A stretch of 64,000 nucleotides of DNA, from the NCBI GenBank assembly GCA_019925095.2, contig CM034412.1:124001-188000 (forward strand). The letters run 5' to 3'. Positions 53,254 to 63,635 of the stretch are shown in pieces. This DNA is from Dendrolimus kikuchii (Eukaryota > Arthropoda > Insecta > Lepidoptera > Lasiocampidae). Position 1 is the stretch's first letter, and each line of letters opens with the position of its first letter. The notes under the pieces are model-generated. The model saw only the letters and a list, made by a program, of their open reading frames with translations, did not search any database and was not told where the DNA came from. A program made the translations under genes and the position numbers.

Positions 53254-54612
53254 AAACATTTATTGCTGAAGAAGGTATATAGAAACATACGCTTATAAAA
53301 GCACGCCATGTATCAAACGGGCTAAGCTAAATCGAGCAGCTAAACTGTACTTGGCAAGTACACAAAAGGAGATTTATTGCGATTACATGGAGCGAGAGAA
53401 AAGGATAGCTATTGTCTAACAAATATAAATACTAAATATTGTCAATCAAATACCGAAGTACTGACATATCATTTATATCTCTTTAATTTTAGGTTAGTTA
53501 AAGATGTCAGATAAACAAAATAGGTAGACCGAGTGCCGAGCTATCACAATCAGAGTGAAGTCGCCTAAAAGAAGCTGATCGTGCTACAGTGCGTTACGAG
53601 AATTTGGTATTAAATAATCTAATTAACACTGATAAAGAAAAGATGGAATTGTTTCCAGCGAATACGTTATTATTAATCGCACTGATACGAACCATGTGCA
53701 TATTACATAAGATACGCATACAAGTTTAAAAAAAATGCTTCACTTCATTTGACGATTTCGTTCACATAAGTTCTGTCTATAATTTTTTATTCGTCTGAGT
53801 TAAAGACATACATTTTTACATGCATACATTTGAGCTGTATAATACATTAGTTAATTTCTTCGTACAGCCAGCGAGTATATGCAGGCTATATAATATAGCT
53901 ACGTGATATTTTGATGGACAGCGAGGTTTATATATATTTTTCTTAACGCTGGTCTCCTTGTAATAATATTAGACGCTGTTCTACTAGAGTTTTGCTACAG
54001 TCAAATTTCGTTTCTATCTTTATGAAAATAATGATTGCTTTTGTACGGCTAGTTATATTGAAGAAAGCAAGGCTGTGATCAATTCGGGCGTAATGTTTGG
54101 GTGTTGTTTTGCACCTTTGTTTGTGATGGGCTGTGTTATTTAGTGCTGAGATAACACTTCTAAGGAAATGGTCGTTCTTAATGTTGTTATGATTCAAGGA
54201 CCACACACGTACGTGGCTATTTATTCACCTCATGTTTCTAGCCCGAAGTATTTCGTTCGGTAGTCATTCTATGTTTATAGCTTGTAAATAAATAAATGAA
54301 TGTTTTGAATGTGACGTCCATACATACGTCTTGTCCGCGAAATTAAAAAACAAAAAAATATGTATGTCATAGTGTGGAAGTTGATTTACATACGCAAGGG
54401 ATTTTGAGTAATTAAAATGCGTTGCTTAATGGTTTTTTTGCAACTGATTTAATACAACATGACTTATTATTAAGTTTTCAAATTGATTCATTAAACGTTT
54501 CGCGAACCCATGTTGCCTTTTCAAACTAAGTCGCAGAACAGACTGTTCCACAGAATTTATGTTTAACGATTTGACAATTAAATTTAAAATAAATTAGATG
54601 AACGTTGTTTGA
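53254..54612. other. No gene seen; 1.36 kb
   Basis: No recognised repeat or domain. The antisense frame at 53943-54206 (KTTPKHYARIDHSLAFF) is unremarkable. Possibly unique intron or intergenic DNA. Confidence 0.4.
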
Positions 54613-54897
54613 TTATCCGTACAACTTCCTGCGGCCGGGCGGCCTATCGTAAGAGGCGCCAAAACAACCCCAAGCCTGGTGGTAGGGTATTTGCCCGACT
54701 GGATGGCTACCACCCCTGGTCTAAAGTATGTCGCCATAACAACCTTGAGTTGTGTTCCGGCATTAGTGACCAGGTCTCCCTTAAGAGAGCAGCAGCGCAT
54801 TTGTAGCAACTTTGCTGTTGCAAATGTCCATAGGCGATGGTAACCGCTTTCCATCGAGTGGGCCGGCTGCCTGTCTGCTGATCTCCTGCAATAAAAA
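54613..54897 (+). mobile_element. Family A copy
   Basis: ATTATCCGTACAACTTCCTGC to CTGCAATAAAAAGAAA; a small deletion removes TTCCAG after ACCAGG. Confidence 0.8.
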
Positions 54898-55199
54898 GAA
54901 ACGTGATAAGTTCTACATTCTCGATATTCGGCCATTATCCCTACAGCTGCAGTGAGTGCGAAACATTTAGCTAAATTGAGACCAAGCTGGTTTCAATTGG
55001 AATCAGCTTAAAATGAAATTGTTTTGATATTGTGCAACCAAATTCAAAATGTATGTTAGAGTTAGCCAACGAGAAGGGAATTACCCATGTACATGCTCGC
55101 AGTCTTGTTAATTGCTTTGGCTGCGTATTAAATTCCTTCGTATAACATCTCGGTTGGTGCAAATATTTCGAGGCATATTCGGTTACTAATTACCTGTGT
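54898..55199. other. No gene seen
   Basis: Unrecognised spacer. Confidence 0.4.
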
Positions 55200-55993
55200 G
55201 AGTGTGTGGGATTCGCCAGATCGGGGGTGGCACTAGCGTGCCCGGTCAGAACCGGTGCCACGCTATTGCCACTCCCCAGTTAGGGATACCCACTAAAACC
55301 CCTGGGTGTTCCGTCCTGCGCCTTATGCCAGGGCTACGGGAAATGGGCTGCCCGACTCCGCAGTGCCCTGGCAGGCGTGGGCCCCCCTCACTGGGCCTCT
55401 TCCTATGCCAGGGGACGTGTCCCCCGGCTACTTCTTGGTCTAATCCGTGCGTGGGGCGGTCTGTAACGCGCCCCACGGGAAGAGAGATGAGCGCGCGCGG
55501 AACACTCGCGCTCTCATCTCGACGGCATGTGCGGGTGAGTGAGAACCCCTATACCCCTAGGGGCCCCACCCGCGCCGCCCGCTTACGGTGGCCGAAGGTC
55601 TAGCTCGGACCTCCGGCGTCGGCGCGTCCTCCTTTGGCGGGAGCGGAGCAAAGACGTACGCTCACGCTCCCGCTCCGCCTCCTCCTTCGCAAACATGACG
55701 TGCTCGCAGAAGGAGGAGACGGCGTCCCATCCGGTGCGGCTCCCGACCATGGTGCGAACCACTGCCGGGAGCGAAAGGTCCAGTCCAGTGAAGGCGACGA
55801 GCTCTCGGCGCTGCTCCATCCACGCAGGACATTCTTGTAGGGTATGTAGCGCCGTATCCTCGTCGCCTGTGTCGTAGTGATGGTACCCTGACGTTGGCTC
55901 CTGGCCGAGGCGACATAGGTACCTCCCGAAGCAGCCATGCCCCGAGAGGACTTGCGTCAGCCGGAACGTCAGGGTGCCGTGACGAAGGTTTCA
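55200..55993 (-). mobile_element. R1-clade non-LTR 3' end, 130 codons
   Basis: The minus strand from about 55993 is open: LRHGTLTFRLTQVLSGHGCF, GRYLCRLGQEPTSGYHHYDT, GDEDTALHTLQECPAW, LDLSLPAVVRTMVGSRTGWD, SSFCEHVMFAKEEAERERER and a basic end, stop at 55583-55585. R1-clade polymerases have a C-terminal CCHC finger here (CxxC...H...C); both positions that should be Cys read Tyr (GYHHYD), while H and C of HTLQEC remain. The 380-bp 3' UTR aligns with 36364-36715. No TSD or poly(A) found, so the 3' end is cut. Confidence 0.85.
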
Positions 55994-56299
55994 TCAACGC
56001 CAACTTCTACCAACTTTTTCAAATGTATAATGTTCATGTCAAGAAAGACGGACTTCGCTTGTATCTGCGATATTATAAGACGTTGTCTGAAATCTAAATA
56101 AATCCAAAATGTCTAATGTCAATTACAGTATCTTGTGGTAGCTTAGAATATATAAACTACTATACTACTTTATTATTTATTACAGTTCAAGAAATATAAG
56201 TACAGAAAATAATGTGTGGTCTTATCATTAAACGCAAGTTCTTCCCGACAACCCTAGGATGGATTACAAAAGATTGTGAAATTTACCTGTATAGGTAAA

Positions 56300-56536
56300 C
56301 TAGCTGTGCCCGCGACGTTGTACGCGTGGAATTTGTTTTCAAGCCCCTCCGATTTTGAAACATTGGTGCTACGCTCGTATTGGTCTTAGCGAGATGATAT
56401 ATAGCCTATAGCCTTCCTCAATAAATGGGCTATCTAACACTGAAACAAGTTTTCAAATCAGACCAGTAGTTCCTGAGATTAGCGTGTTCAATCAAACAAA
56501 CAAACGAACTCTTCAGCTTTATATATTAGTATAAGA
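56300..56536 (-). mobile_element. Helitron-like element, complete ends
   Basis: A|CTAGCTGTGCCCGCGACGTT at the left, CTTTATATATTAGTATAAGA|T at the right, so CTAG and TC termini are both kept. Confidence 0.7.
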
Positions 56537-56791
56537 TACGTCATTTCTGCCACTTGCATAACCTTGAAAAATACGATCTGCGTTTGTGCATGCGTGCGTG
56601 CATTTGTCGCTTTATTCATAAACTATTACTGAAACATTGTTCAAGGCCTTGTGATATAATAACTAAAAGTATATCACTGAAAGAACGTTTCGCGTGACAT
56701 GCTGCACGCGCGTCTTACATTCCTCAATGAAAGTCGCTTACAGTCTTTGAAAGTAAACCACTAGCTTTCATACAGGATAATCAGCAGTCCT
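56537..56791. other. Spacer
   Basis: Nothing recognised. Confidence 0.35.
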
Positions 56792-56803
56792 AATCTAATA
56801 ATA

Positions 56804-57133
56804 CATAAATACATAACTTCACGCCAGTTCCCTTGCGGGGTAGGCATGAACAACAGAGTGCCATTTAGGCTTATTCTTACACACCTCACTTGCCTCTTTG
56901 ACATTCATAACTCTTGTCATGCACGCTCGTCTGTTCTTAAGGCTCCTGACATCACCTTCTGCTAGTACACGATCAATTTGATCATGGAAGGTGTGTCGTG
57001 GCCTTCCACGACTTCTGCATCCATCCACTTTTGCATTGTATATCTGTTTAGTCATTCTTTCATCATGCATTCTTTCCACATGCCCGAACCACCGGTGCAT
57101 TCCTTTCCTTACCTTCACCCCGACACTCTAATC
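56804..57133 (-). mobile_element. Family W insertion with 12-bp TSD
   Basis: AATCTAATAATA at 56792-56803 recurs at 57134-57145. Open over VRKGMHRWFGHVERMHDERM to ARELA. Confidence 0.9.
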
Positions 57134-57270
57134 AATCTAATAATAAATGTATTTTAATGTAGAAAATATACTGCTTGAGTGTACTCTGTTATCTCTTCAC
57201 AATACTCACGAGAGATAATTATTAAAATAAACGAACAGCACGCTTGTCAACAATATTTCAGCATAAAAAA

Positions 57271-57555
57271 GAATGCTCCCGTGGTTCGGGCATGTGGAAA
57301 GAATGACTAAACAGATATACAATGCAAAAGTGGATGGATGCAGAAGTCGTGGAAGGCCACGACACACCTTCCATGATCAAATCGATCGTGTACTAGCAGA
57401 AGGTGATGTCAGGAGCCTTAAGAACAGACGAGCGTGCATGACAAGAGTTATGAATGTCAAAGAAGCGAGTGAGGTGTGTAAGAATAAGCCTGAATGGCGC
57501 TCTGTTCTTCGTGCCTGCCCGCAAGGGAACTGGCGTGAAGTTATGTACGTATGTA
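57271..57555 (+). mobile_element. Family W copy
   Basis: MLPWFGHVERMTKQIYN to a one-base deletion in the CCCCGCAAGG site that shifts the last codons; tail shortened to GTACGTATGTA. Lies 125 bp from the antisense copy before it. Confidence 0.85.
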
Positions 57556-58103
57556 AAAAGTGAATGTCTAATGCTGTAATTTTCAAGACGCCTTTCATCG
57601 ACCTTTCAATTTTGCGATTAGAAGTAAGATATGCAATAAAGAAACGAATGAATAGAGCTAAAAATATTTCATATGTAATTGTTTTAGATAATTAAATTTT
57701 CAATTATGTACGTTTAGAAACTACGTTCCCACTGTGATAATGAAAAATGTTATAATGTTATATTGGTCGGGGACATCATGCATAGACAATTATATTCTTT
57801 GGTGGGATAACGCGCGTGTGAAGTGTAAGGCAAGGTTACACTCATAGATATATTCAATAATGACACGCTAACAATGAATGAATGAATGACGATAATTAAT
57901 CAAATTAACTTTAAAATATATGGGTGTAATAAAAAATAAATAAATCTAAACTAAAACCCATTCAGCCAATTACCACTAGACTGCTGTCGTGGGACAGTGT
58001 TATTAGAAGGCAGCATCATCGCATTGCATACAATAGGGATGCGGACATAAATATGTGGTAACGTGTTACAATAACATCTCATCAACTAACTTTTAATATA
58101 TCT
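57556..58103. other. No gene seen
   Basis: Unrecognised AT-rich spacer. Confidence 0.4.
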
Positions 58104-58358
58104 GTGCAGGAACGGAGAAAGAATCTAATTTCCTGCGGCCAGTATTTGCTCAACTAGATGGCGACCACCCCTGGTCTAGAGTATGCCGCCATAACAACAT
58201 TGAGTTTTGTTCCGGCATTAGTGACCGGGTTCCAGTCTCCTTTAAGAGAGCAGCAGCGCATTTGTAGCACCTTTGGTGTTGCGAATGTCCATAGGCGATG
58301 GTAACCGCTTTCCATCGGGTGGGCCGTCTGCCTGTCTGCTGAACTCCTGCAATAAAAA
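58104..58358 (+). mobile_element. Family A copy with internal deletion
   Basis: TCTGTGCAGGAACGGAGAAA, TTCCTGCGGCC then directly AGTATTTGCTCAACTAGATG; ends CTGCAATAAAAAC. Confidence 0.8.
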
Positions 58359-58417
58359 CATATCTTGATAGAGAAACTGTTTTAAAAGCTCCAGCTCCTA
58401 ACTCTGCCCTGTATGTA

Positions 58418-58760
58418 TAGAATACAATTTCCTGCATTGGTAAAAGCTTGTCCTAAGAGGCGACCAAGACAACCGGAACTGAGTACACGGTAACTTAGGG
58501 TATTTGCTCGACAATGGATTATTGACCATCCCTGGTCTAAAGTATGCCGCTATAACAACCTTGTGTTGATGTTCCGGCAAAAATTAGTGACCAAACTTCC
58601 CGAAGAGTTTAAATACTTGTCCACAGAGAGTGTGTTGTAAATGTGAGAGTGAGTTTAGTGTTGTAAATGTCCATAGGCGGTGATAATCACTTTTTGGGTC
58701 AAGTTTTGCCAAATTGCATATGATTGATATTAATGTATATATATATATATCTTGATAGAA
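58418..58760 (+). mobile_element. Family A/Helitron mosaic
   Basis: Family A words (ACAATTTCCTGCATTGG, TAAAGTATGCCGCTATAACA, AAATGTCCATAGGCGGTG) alternate with words shared with 58866-59170 (CGGTAACTTAG, AACTTCCCGAAGAGTTTAAA, AAATTGCATATGATTGATAT). Confidence 0.6.
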
Positions 58761-58796
58761 ATATCTTTATAAATAGCTCCAGCTATATAACTCTGC

Positions 58797-59412
58797 CTAT
58801 GTATGTATATCTTAACATAGACGCAATATTTGTAACGTTGTTTGTCCGCGAATTGACTCCTACTAGACCGATCCGGAACTGAGTTGCGCACGGTAACTTA
58901 GAGTGATTCAACTTGACAGATAGGATAGCTTACAACCGTTGGAACTGGTAGGTGGCGCTGACAAAGAAATTCAAATGATGTGTCGGTAAAAATTTCTTAA
59001 CAAACTTCCCGAAGAGTTTAAATACTTGTCCACAAATATTATATTCAAACAAAGACAACGAATGGCTGTTGCATAAATGTATTTACTCCGTAAAACGAAT
59101 TTTTTGGGTGATTTTTTGACAAATTGCATATGATTGATATTAATGTGTATATATATATGATTAATGCGCTATATAAATCCTTTTCGTGTACCACGTTGTG
59201 ACGTCCGCGTATGTGTTCTCGTGCAAATTCTGTGAGGCTGCGACGTGTTTACGAAAGTATCGCAGCTCATTTGACAGTATTGTTATAAAGTAACTATGTA
59301 TTTAAAGTAGGATAGCTTACAACCTACTTGGAACTTAGACTAGGTGGCGCCCGAGACTTCGGGTTCTAGAATCCTCGAAATATGGCGATACGAAGTTCGC
59401 CGGGTCAGCTAG
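58797..59412 (+). mobile_element. Helitron-like element, rearranged
   Basis: TTGTTTGTCCGCGAATTGAC, GGTAGGTGGCGCTGA and the 3' end AAGTTCGCCGGGTCAGCTAG|T. A (TA)n run follows. Confidence 0.55.
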
Positions 59413-59565
59413 TATATATATATATATATATTGTTAATTGTGTAATAATTGTGTATTTCTTTTGGATAATCTTAAGAAAAATTTCCACGCCTCATAGGCA
59501 AAACATGTGAGTTTTGTATTCTTGTATCACCTCAAATTTATGAGACCAGCATTTTCAAGCAAAGA

Positions 59566-60151
59566 ATATTAGTATATTTGCCTACAATTTTAATAATTAC
59601 ATTTTAAATATCGCGATATGATTTGAATGAAACGTCCGATTTGACTCCTTCAAAAAGTTGTACCAACTTATTGAATTCGTCATAAGTATGGAGTAATTTA
59701 TCGTGATAAGGATTAATATGAGGCTGCGACGTAAACAGTTTTGAAGAGACGGCATCTCAGTTCATTCGAAAGTATTATATAACACTTATTGTGAGATAAC
59801 TATGTTAGTTAAACATATGGTTACGCTAATAATCTAGTTTTATTTTATTATACGTACTGCAAAGTGGTAGTCCATATATTATACATATATACATACATAA
59901 CTTCACGCCAGTGCCCTTGCGGGTTAGGCACCAACAACAGAGCGCCATTCAGGCTTACTTTTACACACCTCACTTGCTTCTTTGACATTCATAGCTCTTG
60001 TCATGCACGCTCGTCTGTTCTTAAGGCTCCTGGCATCACCTTCTGCTATTCAACACTGAAATAATTTTTCAAATCGGACCAGCGGTTCCTGAGAGTAGCG
60101 CGTTCAAGCAAACAAACAAACAAACTCTTCAGCTTTATATATTAGTATAAG
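59566..60151 (-). repeat. Family Y repeat interrupted by family W
   Basis: Co-linear with 47930-48481; the break falls between GGTAGTCCATATAT and ATTCAACACTGAA. Confidence 0.6.
59886..60049 (-). mobile_element. Family W fragment nested in family Y
   Basis: TACATACATAACTTCACGCC to CACCTTCTGCTA. No TSD could be fixed. Confidence 0.8.
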
Positions 60152-60716
60152 ATACTTACCTAAAGGGATCCATATATTATGATGATTAATATCTACAGAT
60201 AGTACAGATGGTATAAGTTGGTGGCAAGTTGACATTGTTCGTATGACAGTGTATAATTGACATCGAAATTTAAGCAGTAATAAGGAAAATGAATGTATAG
60301 TAAGACATAGAGCCTTGCAGAAGTCCCCTGACATCCCACATGAGAAATTAATGGCCGCTGCCGAGCTCCCGCACGGCGGGGGCCGCACGAAGCCGTTTGT
60401 ATGAAATTCCTTTCACGTCTGTCCTAATGTCCCTAACAACGAGTACACAGACGGCGTATGTACTACTAACTTTCGTTTGTTGTCGCGTACTGAGGGTGGG
60501 AGGGGTGGTTCGAGGGGGGGTTTGGGGGTGGAATGTGCCGCGATTAATGCAAATTTGTGCGCGCCCTACAACGCGACAAACCTAGGGCAGGTGTTTTGTC
60601 CAGGGCCGGACAGGGAACATAGTCAAATCAACTAAAGCACTTTTTTACCATTCGTAGATTTTGTACGGGCGTACAAACTTTTGGTTGTATAGTCAGAACA
60701 TGCACGTAAAACGTAT
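60152..60716. other. Spacer with GC-rich stretch 60340-60600
   Basis: CCGAGCTCCCGCACGGCGGG and the G-run around 60500-60535 stand out; MRPPPCGSSAAAINF on the minus strand is open but short. Could be conserved regulatory DNA; unproven. Confidence 0.3.
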
Positions 60717-60957
60717 TTTTTTATTTATTAATAACTACGGACTCTAGTTCCGTACCCATTTTTACAATTAAATTTAAGAAGTTAGGAAGTTGTACACGCT
60801 TATTTGTTACTTTGTTATTGTGTGCGACATTTAATGAATGCATGTTTGTGTTGTGGTGTACCTTACGAATAACTTATTATATTAATTTATTCTAGTTTTA
60901 ATACTAAACTTATACTAGTGTAGAGTGTATCTGTTACATGCTGGTGTTGTGAGGAAT
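60717..60957 (+). repeat. Family K dispersed repeat
   Basis: Partner of 19345-19607. Confidence 0.6.
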
Positions 60958-61185
60958 TGAAGGAAGAAAGGAACAGGAAGGTAGATGCGGCGCGTGCGGT
61001 GTAGCAAGTGGCACCGACTGTCCGCGTGAGGGCAGCATCGGCCTCGATAGCTCACACGGGGAGCGATTTGTTTTTAAATTTAAAAAAATTGGAAGTTATG
61101 AAATACGCGGAAAAATTGATTGTACCTACTAATATTACGAAACAGTCATTTTTTACTTTCAATATTACCGACAAGAGTATCTCAG

Positions 61186-61482
61186 GAGTTTAGTAGACAG
61201 GCAGACGGCCCACTTGATGGAAAGCTGTTATTATCGCCTATGGACATTTGCAACATCAAAGCTCCTACAATTGCGCTGCTGCTCTCTTAAGAGAGACTGG
61301 AGCCTGGTCACTAATGCCGAAAAACAACTCAAGGTTGTTATGGCGGCATACTCTAGAACAGGGGTGGTAGCCATCCAGTCGGGTGAACACCCTACCACCT
61401 GGCTATGGGTTGTTTAGTCGCCTCTTACGACAGGCCGCCCGGCCGCAGGAAACTGTAATCTTTTTCCGTTCCTGCATGGATA
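61186..61482 (-). mobile_element. Family A copy, near full
   Basis: CAGGAGTTTAGTAGACAGGC to CTGCATGGATA; no poly(T) is left at the 3' end. Confidence 0.8.
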
Positions 61483-61498
61483 GAACTTCTACTACAAA

Positions 61499-61870
61499 CT
61501 AGTATTCTCTTTTATTCTCTGATAATACTTTTACCGATCTGTTTTCGGTTATGTAGGTATAAGGGTAGGCAGAGATGGATTTCCTGTCACTACAATCTTG
61601 ACATACATCTGTCGCTTCATCTACGTTCATTAATCTCTTCATACATACACGTTTACTATAGGTGCTTTTTACGTGGCCAGTCTTTAAGACATCTGCGATT
61701 TGCTCGTGGTCGACACGTGTCCCAAATGCGCCCCTGGCGTCACGCGCGAGGGGCGCGACTTGGCTGATGGTGGCCCGTGCACCGCATTCCGCTCGCGGCC
61801 GGTATGCTTTGTCCACCTCAGTGTCGCAGCCTTGTCCCGCTTTGCATATCTTACCACTTTGTATACACAC
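61499..61870 (-). pseudogene. RT-tail frame, relative of 48680-48915
   Basis: The minus strand is open for 123 codons. The C-terminal half, DHEQIADVLKTGHVKSTYSK, RVCMKRLMNVDEATDVCQD, SISAYPYTY, has the same layout as family W and the 48680 fragment. The N-terminal half (EVDKAYRPRAECGARATISQ) is GC-rich and not recognised. Confidence 0.55.
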
Positions 61871-62079
61871 GCCAAATACACTGTACCTATCTATTCATAT
61901 CGTATAAGTGCTGTTCGGTTTCCAACTGCACAATGGGGTAGTTGACACATATCACAATGAATTATGAAGCAATGTTCATATAATAGAGCGGGACGTTCGA
62001 ATACCATGTCACCATCATAACTTTAAAATATCATCATAGAAGTAATTTTAATTAATTTTTCAACTGTACTTACTAAGCC

Positions 62080-62623
62080 TGATATAGAAAGAAGAGTGAA
62101 TTTGGGGAATAGTGTGAACGGAGCGTTAGGTAAACTTCTAGGCGCTAAGAACCTCAGCCAGAAGGCCCAGCTTGCCATACACAACGCGGTGCTGGTACCT
62201 ACTCTCACGTATAGAAGCGAGAGTTGGGTATGGAAGAGAGAGCATGAAAGTAGAGTAAACGCGGTCGAGATGCGAGCACTGCGCAAAATCTGCGGAGTGA
62301 CGCTCGCGGACCGCGTTCCTCGTTCCTAATACCGAAGTAAGGAAGAGAGTTGCTCTGAAAGAGAGTGTCGGGGTGAAGATAAGGAAAGAATGCATGATGA
62401 AAGAATGACTAAACAGATATACAATGCAAAAGTGGATGGATGCAGAAGCCGTGGAAGGCCACAACACACGTTCAGAACAGACGAGACAAGAGTTGACATG
62501 ACAAGAGTTATGAATGTCAAAGAAGCAAGTGAGGTGTGTAAGACTAAGCCTGAATGGCGGTCTGTTTTTCGTGCCTATCCCGCAAGGGAAATGACGTGAA
62601 GTTATGTATGTATGTATGTATGG
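62080..62623 (+). mobile_element. Family W longest copy, TSD with one mismatch
   Basis: Starts DIERRVNLGNSVNGALGKLL and then follows the family to ADRVP. Internal deletions remove GMLRWFGHV and the HDQIDRVLAEGDVRSLKN block, so the frame breaks. ACTTACTAAGCC at 62068-62079 recurs as ACTTAATAAGCC at 62624-62635. Confidence 0.85.
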
Positions 62624-62635
62624 ACTTAATAAGCC

Positions 62636-63208
62636 ATTTTTCTCTATAGAAATTACGTGATAATTTTTAACGCTCGTGCAAAATCTAGATGGCTTCGCCG
62701 TTTTGTAAGTTGACAAAAAGTATAATTTGATTTGACTGTCAACTACTCTATTCCTGTCGATCAGCTCTTTTAATATAATTGAATTTTCGTAATTGTTTAT
62801 TTTATTGACTTATAGAGTATCCACATTATTTTAAACAGTTTTACCAATTCAATTCGAAATCCAACAGACAAACAATAGTTACAAATATGTTGGTAAATAT
62901 TTGATTATTACAGTTGGTGTCCAAAGTTATTTGGACATAATTTTTTTTTGTTAGACTGATTTTTTTTTAAAAATTGTTTTTTTTCTTTACCTTCTTCCAA
63001 TAACTAGACTTTCCATTCTTGTCTATTCTGGCGTACGTTGTTTGTCACACCACAAATCATCACGTTATCCTGCACAGAATAGATATGCCTCCTTGTTAGT
63101 CTACCTTCACACTTGTACCAATCAACCTTCCAGTTCAACATGCCTTTTGTCATAAGACTTTCATCCTTCGTCATTGGTCATACCACCTTGATCTTCCTCT
63201 CAAGTTTT
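62636..63208. other. No gene seen
   Basis: AT-rich spacer between two inverted family W copies; T-runs at 62941-62992. Confidence 0.4.
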
Positions 63209-63220
63209 CTCAATAAAATA

Positions 63221-63623
63221 CATACATACATAACTTCACGCCAGTTCCCTTGCGGGATAGGCACGAAAAACAATGTCATGTCAACTGTTGTCTCGTCTGT
63301 TCTTAAGGCTCCTGACATCACCTTCTGCTAGTACACGATCAATTTGATCATGGAAGGTGCGTCGTGGCCTTCCACGACTTCTGCATCCATCCACTTTTGC
63401 ATTGTATATCTGTTTAGTCATTCTTTCATCATACATTCTTTCACCCCGACACTCTCTTTCAGACCACCTCTCTCTCTTACTTCGGTATTACGAACGCGGT
63501 CCGCGAGCGTCACTCCGCAGATGTTGCGCAGTGTTCACATCTCGACCGCGTTTACTCTACTTTCATGCTCTCTCTTCCATACCCAACTCTCGCTTCCATA
63601 CGTGAGCGTAGGTACCAGCACCA
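63221..63623 (-). mobile_element. Family W insertion with 12-bp TSD
   Basis: CTCAATAAAATA at 63209-63220 recurs at 63624-63635. It covers the YGSESWVWKRE block to the tail, with deletions. It shares odd variants with the copy at 62080. Confidence 0.9.
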
Positions 63624-63635
63624 CTCAATAAAATA

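Noticed and set aside
55202..55603. 133-codon plus-strand frame
   Set aside because: Lies antisense to the R1-clade 3' UTR; the matching copy at 36404-36787 shows the same shadow frame.
61662..61945. Cys-rich plus-strand peptides near VVDTCPKCAPGVTREGRDLA
   Set aside because: Opposite strand to a recognisable RT-tail frame; no splice signals or known domain.
62138..62716. 192-codon antisense frame, longest in the window
   Set aside because: Shadow of the family W RT tail on the plus strand.
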